Below are positions 42,078-50,532 of a stretch of DNA of 64,000 nt, piece by piece. A program made the translations under genes and the position numbers. The stretch spans positions 124,001 through 188,000 of the forward strand of contig NZ_JAFMYU010000005.1 of assembly GCF_017353255.1 (NCBI RefSeq). Reading direction: 5' to 3'. The notes below the pieces were generated by a model, which saw only the letters and a program-made list of their open reading frames with translations, was not told where the DNA came from and searched no databases. Every line of letters begins with the position of its first letter. Position 1 is the first letter of the stretch. The DNA comes from Fibrella aquatilis (lineage in GTDB: Bacteria; Bacteroidota; Bacteroidia; Cytophagales; Spirosomataceae).

Positions 42078-43370
42078 TCAGTCTTGGTACCGGATCAGAT
42101 CCAGCCCTATATCTTTTCGGAAATATTTTCCGTCAAACTGCACCATCCGGGCCGCTTCCTGCGACTTCCGAATGGCGTTTTCGAGCGAGTTTGCCATAGC
42201 CGTGATGGCTAGCACCCGCCCTCCGTTGGTCACTGTGGCACCGTTATTGTCCGCAGTGCCCGCGTGAAAAGCCGTTACCTCATCAAGCCCAGCCAACCGA
42301 TCGAGGTCGGTGATGGGGTGGCCTTTGGTGTAAGCATCGGGATAGCCGTTTGCCACCAGCACCGTGGTCACCGCCGTTTGGGTTGCTACCTGCATCGTGA
42401 CTTTGTCCAGTTCACCGTCGGCGGCGGCCACCAGCAACTCAATCAGATCGGTCTGGATGCGGGGCAACACTACTTCCGTTTCGGGATCACCCATACGGGC
42501 GTTGTACTCAATCACGACCGGCTCGCTTTTCACGTTCATCAAGCCAATAAAAATAAAGCCCTTATACCCAATTCCCTCCTGCTGAAGTCCTGCCAGCGTA
42601 GGTTTTACCACCCGTTCTTCCACCTTTTTCAGGAAGGCATCGGTAGCAAATACCACCGGCGAAACGGCCCCCATACCGCCCGTGTTGGGGCCGGTGTCGC
42701 CTTCGCCAATGCGCTTGTAATCTTTAGCTTCGGGCAAAATTTTGTAGTTCACGCCATCCGTCAGCACAAAGACCGACAGTTCGATGCCCCGCAAAAACTG
42801 CTCGATCACCACGCGGTGGCCCGCCTGCCCAAATCGCCCATCCAGCATGTCGGTCAGGGTGGTTTTTGCTTCGTCGATGGTGTCGGCAATAATCACGCCT
42901 TTGCCCGCCGCCAGGCCGTCGGCCTTGAGCACCACGGGCAGCGAATGTGTCTCCAGATACGTTAATCCCTCGGCTACGTTATCGGCAGTGAACGTTTGCG
43001 ATGCCGCCGTTGGAATGCCGTGGGCGTTCATGAACCGCTTCGAAAAATCTTTGCTACCCTCCAGCTGCGCACCCGCCGCGTCAGGGCCAACTATGCGCAA
43101 ATGGGCCAAATCGGGCTGCTGACGCAAAAAATCGACCACGCCTTTCACCAGCGGCTCTTCCGGCCCTACCAGCACCAGATCAATGTTGTGGGTACGAGTA
43201 GCGGTGGCGATGGCCGCAAAATCGGTGATGGCAATGGGCAGATTAGTGGCTACCTGAGCCGTGCCCGTGTTGCCGGGTGCCGCAAAGAGGTGATCGCACA
43301 ACGGACTCTGGGCCAGCTTCCACGCAAACGCGTGTTCCCGCCCCCCAGCGCCAAGTATAAGTATGTTCAT
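42078..43370 (-). CDS. purD: Phosphoribosylamine-glycine ligase
   Basis: ATP-grasp enzyme that joins glycine to phosphoribosylamine in purine synthesis. The start at MNILILGAGGREHAF is the family norm; a longer frame upstream is encoded by the heptad repeat and is discarded. This gives 430 residues, the usual length. The ATP-grasp core has KADGLAAGKGVIIA, and the signature RMGDPETEVVLP is complete. No other pur gene is adjacent, so it is uncoupled from a purine operon here. Hairpins flank both ends. Confidence 0.97.
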   Translation of the reverse strand: MNILILGAGGREHAFAWKLAQSPLCDHLFAAPGNTGTAQVATNLPIAITDFAAIATATRTHNIDLVLVGPEEPLVKGVVDFLRQQPDLAHLRIVGPDAAGAQLEGSKDFSKRFMNAHGIPTAASQTFTADNVAEGLTYLETHSLPVVLKADGLAAGKGVIIADTIDEAKTTLTDMLDGRFGQAGHRVVIEQFLRGIELSVFVLTDGVNYKILPEAKDYKRIGEGDTGPNTGGMGAVSPVVFATDAFLKKVEERVVKPTLAGLQQEGIGYKGFIFIGLMNVKSEPVVIEYNARMGDPETEVVLPRIQTDLIELLVAAADGELDKVTMQVATQTAVTTVLVANGYPDAYTKGHPITDLDRLAGLDEVTAFHAGTADNNGATVTNGGRVLAITAMANSLENAIRKSQEAARMVQFDGKYFRKDIGLDLIRYQD

Positions 43371-43381
43371 AGATAGTGGTG

Positions 43382-43461
43382 AGTGGTGAGTGCTAAGTGC
43401 TAAGTGGTGAACAGACTTAATCTTAAGCCCACTCACCGCTTACCACTTAGCACTCACCACT
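43382..43461. repeat. 29-bp imperfect heptad-arm hairpin between recQ and purD
   Basis: 43382-43410 and 43433-43461 pair with three mismatches; the outer 17 bases are perfect. Heptads are GTGGTGA, GTGCTAA, GTGCTAA, GTGGTGA. The last right-arm base is the first base of the recQ stop complement (43461-43463). The left end lies about 11 nt upstream of the purD ATG. Confidence 0.9.
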
Positions 43462-45689
43462 TAATTGGCTACTTCCGAGAGGAATTTGATGCGCATGAGG
43501 CGGAGTTCCTGCTCGGTGAAATCATCGCCGTGGAACTGGTCCATGGCAATGGCAATATTGTCGGATTCGGCCCGCATGAAATACTCGAAAATTTCGTCCT
43601 GCCGGTCTTCGTCAATGATCTGGTCGATGTAATAATCCAGGTTCAGGCGGGTTCCCGAATAGCAAATATGCTCTACCTCCTCCACTAAATCGACCAGTGT
43701 CATGCCTTTCGACTCGGCGATTTCGTCTAGATCTACTTTCCGGTCAATTTGCTGAATGATGAAAATCTTGATCTTCGACTTGTTCACCATCGACTTTACG
43801 ACCACGTCTTTGGCCGTTTCGATCTCATTTTCCGCCACATACTTGGCAATAAGGTCGATGAAGGGCTTGCCGAATTTCTGGACTTTGCCCATGCCCACGC
43901 CGTTGATCTGGGCCATCTCCTCGCGTGTGACGGGGTAGGTGGTGGCCATCTCTTCCATAGACGGATCCTGGAAGATAACGTAGGGCGGCAGGTTTTTCTC
44001 TTTGGCTACTTTCTTGCGCAGGGCTTTCAGCAAACCAAGTAGTTCTTCGTCGTATGCATCACCGCCACCACTATTGTTGGCAGCTTCGGCGGCATCGTCG
44101 TTGGCGTCGGTGATCTGCTGTTCGTAGTCGTGGTCCTGCGAGAGCATTACCGGATACGGATCTTCGATGTAGTTGAGGCCCTTCTGCGTCAGCTTCAGTA
44201 CACCATAGTTCTCGACGTCTTTTTCCAGGAAGCCGTAGATCGTGATCTGCTTGATGATCGAGCACCAGACGTTGCAATCGTCGCTGAACGATTTACCCTG
44301 CCCATAGGTCGGCAGTTTATTGTGCTCGTAGCTGGTAACGTACTGATTGTCAGTGGCAGTAAGCACGTCGGCGAGGTGGCTGACGTCAAACCGCTGATCG
44401 GTTTGGAGCACCGTTTGCAGGGCTAGAATGATCTCGTGCTGCGCCTTGAACTTGGGCGTTGGCTTAAGGCAGTTGTCGCAAAAACCGCAGTCTTTATCTA
44501 CGTATTCGCCAAAATAGCCTAGCAGTTGCCGCCGCCGACATACGCCGAGGTTGGCATAGGAGACCATTTCCGAGAGCAGGTGCTTGGCGTTGTCGCGCTC
44601 AGTAACGGGCTTGTCTTTGTTGAATTTCTCCAGCTTCAGAATATCGTCGTAGCTGTAGAACATGATGCAGTTACCCTCCAGCCCGTCGCGCCCGGCGCGG
44701 CCCGTTTCCTGGTAGTAGCCTTCCAGCGATTTAGGGGCGTCGTAATGGATCACAAACCGCACGTCGGGCTTGTCGATCCCCATACCAAAGGCAATCGTGG
44801 CACAGACCACGTCGACGTCTTCGTTCAAGAAGGCGTCCTGGTTATTCATCCGCGTTTGGGGGTCCAGACCGGCGTGGTAGGGTAGGGCTTTTACGTCGTT
44901 AACGCGTAGTAATTCAGCAATATCCTCGGCGGTTTTGCGGCTTAAGCAATACACAATGCCTGACTTGCCCTTATGCTGTTTGATGTATTTGATCAGGCCT
45001 TTTTTGGCATCTACTTTGGGCTTGATCTCGTAGTACAGGTTTTTACGGTTGAACGACGTTTTGTATACGTCGGCATCCTCCATATTCAGGTTTTTCTGAA
45101 TATCCTGCTGCACTTTGGGCGTAGCCGTGGCGGTGAGGGCAATAACGGGCAGGCCCATTCGCCCCGAATGGTGGCCAATGTTGTCGACAATGCCCCGGAT
45201 TTTGCGGTATTCGGGCCGGAAATCGTGACCCCATTCCGAAATACAGTGGGCTTCGTCGATGGCCACAAAGGAAATCTTCGCCTTTTTCAGAAAGTCGAGG
45301 TTGTCTTCTTTCGTGAGCGATTCGGGGGCGATGTAGAGCAGTTTCAGCGTACCGTTGAGGGTGTCTTTTTTCACCTTCGTGATTTCGCCCTTCGAGAGTG
45401 TCGAGTTCAGAAACTGCGCATTTATACCAAACGCGTTGAGTTGGTCAACCTGATTTTTCATCAGGGCAATCAGGGGCGAAATCACAATGGCGGTCCCCTC
45501 CGAGGCAATAGCCGGAAGTTGGTAACACAGCGATTTGCCGGCCCCGGTGGGCATGATGACGAACGTATTCTTGCCCGTCAGGATGTTGTGAATGATAGCC
45601 TCCTGCTCACCCCGGAATTGGCTGAAGCCGAAAATTTCTTTCAACCGTTCTTTCAGGGTGAGTTGAACGGTCTGGTCAAGCTGCATCAT
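43461..45689 (-). CDS. recQ: ATP-dependent DNA helicase RecQ
   Basis: A 742-residue 3'-5' helicase for recombination and fork repair. Walker A is MPTGAGKS (46-53), Walker B the DEAH box in AIDEAHCISEWGHDFRPEY, and motif VI is YYQETGRAGRDG. The zinc-binding RQC entry has CRRRQLLGYFGE with CGFCDNC. A winged helix (about 410-510) and an HRDC domain (about 530-610) follow, with a C-terminal extension. The order helicase-RQC-HRDC is typical of bacterial RecQ. It is divergent from kdsD. Confidence 0.96.
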   Translation of the reverse strand: MMQLDQTVQLTLKERLKEIFGFSQFRGEQEAIIHNILTGKNTFVIMPTGAGKSLCYQLPAIASEGTAIVISPLIALMKNQVDQLNAFGINAQFLNSTLSKGEITKVKKDTLNGTLKLLYIAPESLTKEDNLDFLKKAKISFVAIDEAHCISEWGHDFRPEYRKIRGIVDNIGHHSGRMGLPVIALTATATPKVQQDIQKNLNMEDADVYKTSFNRKNLYYEIKPKVDAKKGLIKYIKQHKGKSGIVYCLSRKTAEDIAELLRVNDVKALPYHAGLDPQTRMNNQDAFLNEDVDVVCATIAFGMGIDKPDVRFVIHYDAPKSLEGYYQETGRAGRDGLEGNCIMFYSYDDILKLEKFNKDKPVTERDNAKHLLSEMVSYANLGVCRRRQLLGYFGEYVDKDCGFCDNCLKPTPKFKAQHEIILALQTVLQTDQRFDVSHLADVLTATDNQYVTSYEHNKLPTYGQGKSFSDDCNVWCSIIKQITIYGFLEKDVENYGVLKLTQKGLNYIEDPYPVMLSQDHDYEQQITDANDDAAEAANNSGGGDAYDEELLGLLKALRKKVAKEKNLPPYVIFQDPSMEEMATTYPVTREEMAQINGVGMGKVQKFGKPFIDLIAKYVAENEIETAKDVVVKSMVNKSKIKIFIIQQIDRKVDLDEIAESKGMTLVDLVEEVEHICYSGTRLNLDYYIDQIIDEDRQDEIFEYFMRAESDNIAIAMDQFHGDDFTEQELRLMRIKFLSEVAN

Positions 45690-45749
45690 GGTACGCTACT
45701 ACGGAAGGTGGTTGGAGCTTAGGGTCTGTCGTATCTTTACAAAGGAAAA

Positions 45750-45757
45750 TAGCTTTG
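45750..45757 (+). promoter_or_regulatory. -7 promoter box for kdsD
   Basis: TAGCTTTG exactly matches TAnnTTTG. The start codon is about 128 nt further, so the 5' leader would be long. No TTG is seen at the expected upstream distance. Confidence 0.45.
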
Positions 45758-45884
45758 TGTAAACCGACTTAGACGAAAGCCAGAGGAAGTAGGCTTTGTC
45801 GATGGTTTATCGGCACGCGCTTAGCGAATTTACAACCCATTGCTGGTACTAGGTAGTTAATTGACGTTGAATCTAACAAAAAAT

Positions 45885-46859
45885 ATGCAGGCATCTACCA
45901 AGTCGTCGCTGGCAGCCGTGGCCCGGCAGGTGCTGCTGGCCGAAGCCGACGCCATCCGCGATGCCGTGGCGGGGGTGGGCGAGGCCTTCGAGCAGTGCGC
46001 CGCCGCCATACTCGATTTGCCGGGCCGAGTGGTCATTACGGGTGTGGGCAAAAGCGCCCTGATTGGTCAGAAGATAGTGGCCACCCTTAACTCTACCGGC
46101 ACCCCTGCCCTGTTTATGCACGCCGCCGACGCCATTCACGGCGATCTGGGCATGGTGCAGGCCGACGACATGGTGCTGGCTATTTCCAAAAGCGGTAACA
46201 CGCCCGAAATAAAGGTGCTGGTACCCCTAATTCGCCGCACCGGAGCCAAGCTGATTGCCCTCGTGAGCGAAGCCGACTCGTACTTGGCCCGGCAGGCCGA
46301 CTATGTATTGGTGGCCCATGCCCCGCACGAGGCCGACCCGCTCAACCTGGCCCCCACCACCAGCACCGCCGTGGCCCTGGCCATGGGCGACGCGCTGGCC
46401 ATTGCGCTACTTACAGCGCGGGGCTTCACCCGGCAGGATTTTGCCCGGAATCATCCTGGTGGCAGCCTGGGTAAGAAGTTATATTTGAAAGTAGCTGATC
46501 TGTACCCCACTAACGGGTGCCCCTGCGTAAGCCCAGAAGCCTCTATCCACGACACCATGCTCACGATGTCGGCGGGGCGGCTGGGTGCGGCGGGGGTAAT
46601 TGATGCCGACGGCAAGCTAGTGGGCGTAATCACGGATGGCGACGTGCGCCGGATGGTAAGTCAGCACGACGATTACCGCTACCTCTGCGCCCGCGACATC
46701 ATGACGCCCCACCCTATCTGCGTCTCGCCCAACGACTATGCCGTGGCGGCATTGGAAGTTATGCAAACCCGCAACATCACGCAGGTGCTGGTGGCCGAAA
46801 ATGGCAGCCTCGCTGGCTTTGTTCACCTGCACGATTTATTGCGGGAGGGGTTGGTGTAA
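45885..46859 (+). CDS. kdsD: KpsF/GutQ family arabinose-5-phosphate isomerase
   Basis: Interconverts ribulose-5-phosphate and arabinose-5-phosphate for Kdo synthesis in lipopolysaccharide. The ATG at 45885 gives 324 residues, close to the E. coli enzyme. The SIS domain has VITGVGKSALIGQKIVATLNSTG (split here as a loop starting near 46) and the SKSGNTPE motif. Two CBS domains follow (about 210-320), the second ending HLHDLLREGLV. The codons for the final LV and the stop are mirrored in the adjacent palindrome. No other kds gene is nearby. Confidence 0.95.
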   Translation: MQASTKSSLAAVARQVLLAEADAIRDAVAGVGEAFEQCAAAILDLPGRVVITGVGKSALIGQKIVATLNSTGTPALFMHAADAIHGDLGMVQADDMVLAISKSGNTPEIKVLVPLIRRTGAKLIALVSEADSYLARQADYVLVAHAPHEADPLNLAPTTSTAVALAMGDALAIALLTARGFTRQDFARNHPGGSLGKKLYLKVADLYPTNGCPCVSPEASIHDTMLTMSAGRLGAAGVIDADGKLVGVITDGDVRRMVSQHDDYRYLCARDIMTPHPICVSPNDYAVAALEVMQTRNITQVLVAENGSLAGFVHLHDLLREGLV

Positions 46860-46976
46860 ATATAAGAGTCGATAGTCGGGAGTCGATAGTCGCTTCGCAC
46901 TTGGCACTCAGAGCACCGCACGCAAAGCGACTATTGACTATCGACTCCCGACTATCGACTCTTATATTTACACCAA
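46851..46976. repeat. 41-bp heptad-arm inverted repeat after kdsD, with one extra heptad in one arm
   Basis: 46851-46891 and 46936-46976 are exact reverse complements. Heptads are GTCGATA, GTCGGGA, GTCGATA. Inside, the right arm has one additional 7-mer (GACTATT) before pairing resumes as AAGCGAC. The outer arm TTGGTGTAA is the end of kdsD, and its mirror TTACACCAA occurs at 46968-46976. Confidence 0.95.
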
Positions 46977-46997
46977 ACAAACCACGTACACGTACCA

Positions 46998-47438
46998 ATG
47001 AAAAAGACATTATTCCTGCTGAGCACGTTGCTCACTACTACCCTTGCCGTTGCCCAGACAGCAGCCCCCGCCGCCAATGAACCAACAGGTTTGGCCACAG
47101 CATTTATGAAAGCCATGGAAACCGAAGACGGTGCTGCTATTGCCGCCATCACCACCGACGATTTTGCCATTGTGAGCTTCGATGGCCAAGTGGCTGACCG
47201 CGACCTGCTGGGCCAAGGCTTAAGCGGTGGTTTTTTGGTGATCGAAACGGCACCCGCCAACAACCTGCGCAGCCGCACATATAATAGTGACCTGGCCATC
47301 GTTACTGGCGACTCGAAGTTTAAGGGAAGCCTGCAAGGTACCAATTTCAACACCAACGTGGTCTTCACCGCCACCTGTGTGAAAACAGGCAGCGGCTGGA
47401 AAATTGCCAGCGTCCAGTTTTCGGGAGGAACGCAGTAG
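46998..47438 (+). CDS. Exported NTF2-like (DUF4440/SnoaL-type) protein
   Basis: A 146-residue protein with a signal peptide (about 1-20, ending LAVAQ). The mature part is an NTF2-like fold: helix TGLATAFMKAMETEDGAAIAAITTDDFAIV, then strands GDSKFKGSLQG and VVFTATCVKTGSGWKIASVQFS. The GWKI strand near the end is typical of DUF4440. No catalytic residues stand out. It lies between two large palindromes and is convergent with the M28 peptidase gene, with only a 78-bp-stem hairpin between their stops. Confidence 0.82.
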   Translation: MKKTLFLLSTLLTTTLAVAQTAAPAANEPTGLATAFMKAMETEDGAAIAAITTDDFAIVSFDGQVADRDLLGQGLSGGFLVIETAPANNLRSRTYNSDLAIVTGDSKFKGSLQGTNFNTNVVFTATCVKTGSGWKIASVQFSGGTQ

Positions 47439-47440
47439 AA

Positions 47441-47613
47441 GGATTTACGAATTACGAGCGGTCCGCCGGGAGCGCCTAGCCGCTGCGGTACGATTTACGA
47501 TTTGTTGCTGACGCCAGCGGGCTAAAGCAGCATATGCTGGCGTCAGCAACAAATCGTAAATCGTACCGCAGCGGCTAGGCGCCCCCGGCGGACCGCTCGT
47601 AATTCGTAAATCC
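47441..47613. repeat. 78-bp inverted repeat filling the gap between convergent genes
   Basis: 47441-47518 and 47536-47613 pair over 78 bases with one mismatch and a 17-nt loop, the longest stem of the heptad class here. The ends are GATTTAC-type heptads, the middle is a GC-rich block (GCGGTCCGCCGGG), and the tip is TTGTTGCTGACGCCAGC. It occupies everything between the two stop codons (2 nt left on each side). Confidence 0.97.
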
Positions 47614-47615
47614 CT

Positions 47616-49103
47616 TCACTCTTTCCACCGCCACTCGTTCGCTATTTGCAGGGGGGTGCGGAGGCCTTGGGCGATGAGGTAAGTGCGGGTGGTGGCGTCG
47701 TCGAAGCGGCGGGTGGGAATCTGCTCGGCGTCGGCGATGGCGTAGAGGACCATGGCGCTGTAGCGAACCGTGTTGGTGAGCTGCTCTTTGTTCACCAGGT
47801 TCATGCGGTCGCAGTTGGCGTGGTAGCAGTCGAGAGTTTCGCGGGGGAGGCTACCGTTCATGCCAATAACGGGTACGCCTTCAATCATAAACGGCTGGTG
47901 ATCAGAGTGTAGACCCGCCTGATTACTGAGCGTGTTGGCAAATGTGGGGCTGGTGAGGCGCATGACCTCACCGATTTCTTTCAACAGCGGCATCATGTCG
48001 TCGCGACCAAAGGCGTTGATACCCATTGGGTTATTGGTCATATCGAGGTTCATCATGTAGCGGATCTGATCCAGTTTTTTGGTCTTTTTGTAGGCCTCTA
48101 CCATGGCCCGCGACCCCAGCAGGCCCTGCTCTTCACCCATAAACAGGACAAACTCAACCGTGCGGCGGGGCTTCAGCTTCAAGGCCTTGAACGTGCGGGC
48201 AATGTCCATCACTGAAAACGAACCGATGCCGTTGTCGATAGCGCCCGTGGCCAGGTCCCACGAGTCGAGGTGACCGCCGATAACCACTTTTTCGTCGGCC
48301 AGTTTTGAGCCGGGGAGCGTGGCCACCACGTTGCGGGCTTTGATTTTGCGGCTCGTGTTGGTCATGTCGATCACCGCGTGGAGCCGTTCTTTGGTTTCGT
48401 CGTTCAGCCACTGCCGCAAGGCCACACCACTTTCGTACGAAATACACACTGACGGCACCGGAATCAGCTTGCCCGTGACCGAGGCCGTACCCGTGAGCAG
48501 CACGTTGCCCGGCACGAGGTTAACCATAATTACGCCCGATGCGCCGTGTTGAATAGCCAGCGCCGTTTTTTCAGAGCGGTGCAGGTTGCGAGCACCCTTG
48601 GTGGGGGCCGCCAACCCAATATTGACCAGTACAATTTTACCCCGAATCTTGTCTTTCATAGCCGCAAAGTCGCCTTCAAGACCATTACCTACATCCACGA
48701 TCTCGCCCTCTACGTGGGCCTGCACCGGTGAGTGCGCCAGGGCCACCACCTTCACATCGCGAAAATTATCGGACTTGTTGGGTACAATGCTGAGCGTGCA
48801 CGTGTCTCTTGTCCATGCTTCTACCTCAAACGTTTCGTAGCGCACGTCTTTAAATCCGTAGCTCCGCAGCAGGTCGTAGGCGTAGGTTTCGGCGCGGGCA
48901 CCGTTGGCGCTGCCCGTGAGGCGGTGCCCAATGCGGGTAGTAGCGTCGGCGAGGGTTTCGTAGGCCCGGCTGTGCTGACCCACTTCTTCGTTGATATTAT
49001 TGAAAACCTTCTCCAGCGACGGGCGTAGACTAGGGTTGGGTAGAAAAGCTGCCGAACCAATAGCTACGGCGGTGATAATCAAGAGGGTAAAGCGTTGCCG
49101 CAT
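47616..49103 (-). CDS. M28 family zinc peptidase with PA domain, exported
   Basis: A 495-residue exported aminopeptidase-like protein. The N-terminal hydrophobic segment (about 6-22) is a signal peptide. A PA domain (about 130-255) is inserted before the peptidase core. Zinc ligands follow the M28 pattern: His and Asp in GGHLDSWDLATGAIDNGIG, Glu-Glu in FMGEEQGLLGS, and later Asp in NLDMTNNP and His in CYHANCDRM. Its substrate is probably peptides or N-terminal residues outside the cytoplasm. The short leader before ispH (49104-49296) holds the divergent promoters. Confidence 0.9.
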   Translation of the reverse strand: MRQRFTLLIITAVAIGSAAFLPNPSLRPSLEKVFNNINEEVGQHSRAYETLADATTRIGHRLTGSANGARAETYAYDLLRSYGFKDVRYETFEVEAWTRDTCTLSIVPNKSDNFRDVKVVALAHSPVQAHVEGEIVDVGNGLEGDFAAMKDKIRGKIVLVNIGLAAPTKGARNLHRSEKTALAIQHGASGVIMVNLVPGNVLLTGTASVTGKLIPVPSVCISYESGVALRQWLNDETKERLHAVIDMTNTSRKIKARNVVATLPGSKLADEKVVIGGHLDSWDLATGAIDNGIGSFSVMDIARTFKALKLKPRRTVEFVLFMGEEQGLLGSRAMVEAYKKTKKLDQIRYMMNLDMTNNPMGINAFGRDDMMPLLKEIGEVMRLTSPTFANTLSNQAGLHSDHQPFMIEGVPVIGMNGSLPRETLDCYHANCDRMNLVNKEQLTNTVRYSAMVLYAIADAEQIPTRRFDDATTRTYLIAQGLRTPLQIANEWRWKE

Positions 49104-49296
49104 AGAAAACTGGTTGAGTTATTGAGTAGGAAAGATACGGAAAAAACAGCTGCGTTTTTGCGGTTTTACCAAGCAAAAAGGGGCTTTTCCGGGCCTCAGA
49201 TAAGGATGACTGTCCTACGAACAAAGGCGAAAGTGGGTTTGTTCTCCTTACAGAAGATGAGTGCGGATTAGCCCACTTTCCTGACCTTTGCATTCG

Positions 49297-50532
49297 ATGA
49301 AGACATTCGACATTCCTAACTATTACCGCAGCACGATCATCTCGCCGTTAAAAGAGTATCGGCGGAAGCGCGATAAGCTGAAACGTGATTTCACGCCCAC
49401 GGTGCTCGATTTTGGTCCGGTTAAATTTCTGATTGCGAGGCATTTTGGTTTTTGCTATGGTGTGGAGAATGCCATCGAGATTGCTTACAAAGCCATTGCC
49501 GAGAACCCTGGCAAGCGCATATTTTTGCTGAGCGAAATGATTCACAACCCCGACGTGAACACCGATTTGCTCAGCCGGGGGGTGCGCTTTTTGCACGACA
49601 CGTCGGGCAGGCAGCTTATCCCATTCTCAGACCTGACCCCCGCCGACGTTATCATTATTCCTGCCTTTGGCACCACGCTCGAGATTCAGCGCGAACTAGC
49701 GGGCATCGGCTTGGACGTGGCTACGTATAATACAACCTGCCCGTTTGTTGAAAAAGTGTGGAACAAAGCCAACCAGATTGGGCAAAAGACCTACACCATT
49801 ATTGTACACGGCAAACCCAGCCACGAGGAAACCCGTGCTACGTTTTCGCACAGCAAGGAGGCTGGCCCTACGGTGGTGGTGAAAAACATGGCGCAGGCTC
49901 AGCGGCTGGCTCTGTACATTACCGGCGAACGCACCGCCGATGAATTCTATACCGAATTTGCCGGGCAGTATTCCGAGGGTTTCGACCCGGCGCGTGATCT
50001 TCAGCGCATCGGCGTGGTGAACCAAACAACTATGTTAGCATCTGACACTCAGGGTATTGCCGATTTTCTGAAGCAGACCATGATTCGCCATTATAACCTG
50101 GTTGAAGGCACGCCAAGCGTGGAAGAGCGCTTTGCCAACACCCGCGACACGCTCTGCTACGCTACCAACGACAACCAGGATGCCACCTACGCCCTGCTCG
50201 ACTACCCAGCAGACTTGGCCATTGTAGCGGGCGGCTATAACTCGTCGAACACGTCGCACATTGTGGAGCTTTGCGCTGAAAAACTGCCGACGTATTTCAT
50301 TGAAACCGAGCAGAAAATCCTCTCCGACACCCTGATTCGCCATTTTGATATGGCTACCAAGCAGGAGATCGTGGCTGAAAACTACCTGCCCAACACCCGC
50401 CCCGCCACCATCCTGCTCACCTGCGGCGCCTCCTGCCCCGACGCGGTGGTTGAGGGCATCCTCACCAAAATCGTAGGCTACTTCCCCGACGCCAGAGCCG
50501 TTTCGGAGGTGATGGAGCCGTTTGTGGCTTAA
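49297..50532 (+). CDS. ispH: 4-hydroxy-3-methylbut-2-enyl diphosphate reductase
   Basis: Last enzyme of the MEP isoprenoid pathway, making IPP and DMAPP with a [4Fe-4S] cluster. It is the long form (411 residues) seen in cyanobacteria, plants and some Bacteroidota, not the 310-residue E. coli type. Cluster ligands are Cys53 in HFGFCYGVENA, Cys148 in YNTTCPFVEKVW and Cys287 in DTLCYATNDNQ; GGYNSSNTSH is also conserved. ATG 49297 is chosen over an upstream TTG. A near-consensus -7 box, GACCTTTG (49283-49290), ends 6 nt before the ATG, so the message may be almost leaderless. Its stop overlaps that of the convergent gene by 3 bases. Confidence 0.95.
   Translation: MKTFDIPNYYRSTIISPLKEYRRKRDKLKRDFTPTVLDFGPVKFLIARHFGFCYGVENAIEIAYKAIAENPGKRIFLLSEMIHNPDVNTDLLSRGVRFLHDTSGRQLIPFSDLTPADVIIIPAFGTTLEIQRELAGIGLDVATYNTTCPFVEKVWNKANQIGQKTYTIIVHGKPSHEETRATFSHSKEAGPTVVVKNMAQAQRLALYITGERTADEFYTEFAGQYSEGFDPARDLQRIGVVNQTTMLASDTQGIADFLKQTMIRHYNLVEGTPSVEERFANTRDTLCYATNDNQDATYALLDYPADLAIVAGGYNSSNTSHIVELCAEKLPTYFIETEQKILSDTLIRHFDMATKQEIVAENYLPNTRPATILLTCGASCPDAVVEGILTKIVGYFPDARAVSEVMEPFVA

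Noticed and set aside
43371-43436. N-terminal extension of purD
   Set aside because: The codons are heptad repeat sequence, while PurD normally begins with the ATP-grasp N-terminal strand at MNILILGAGG.
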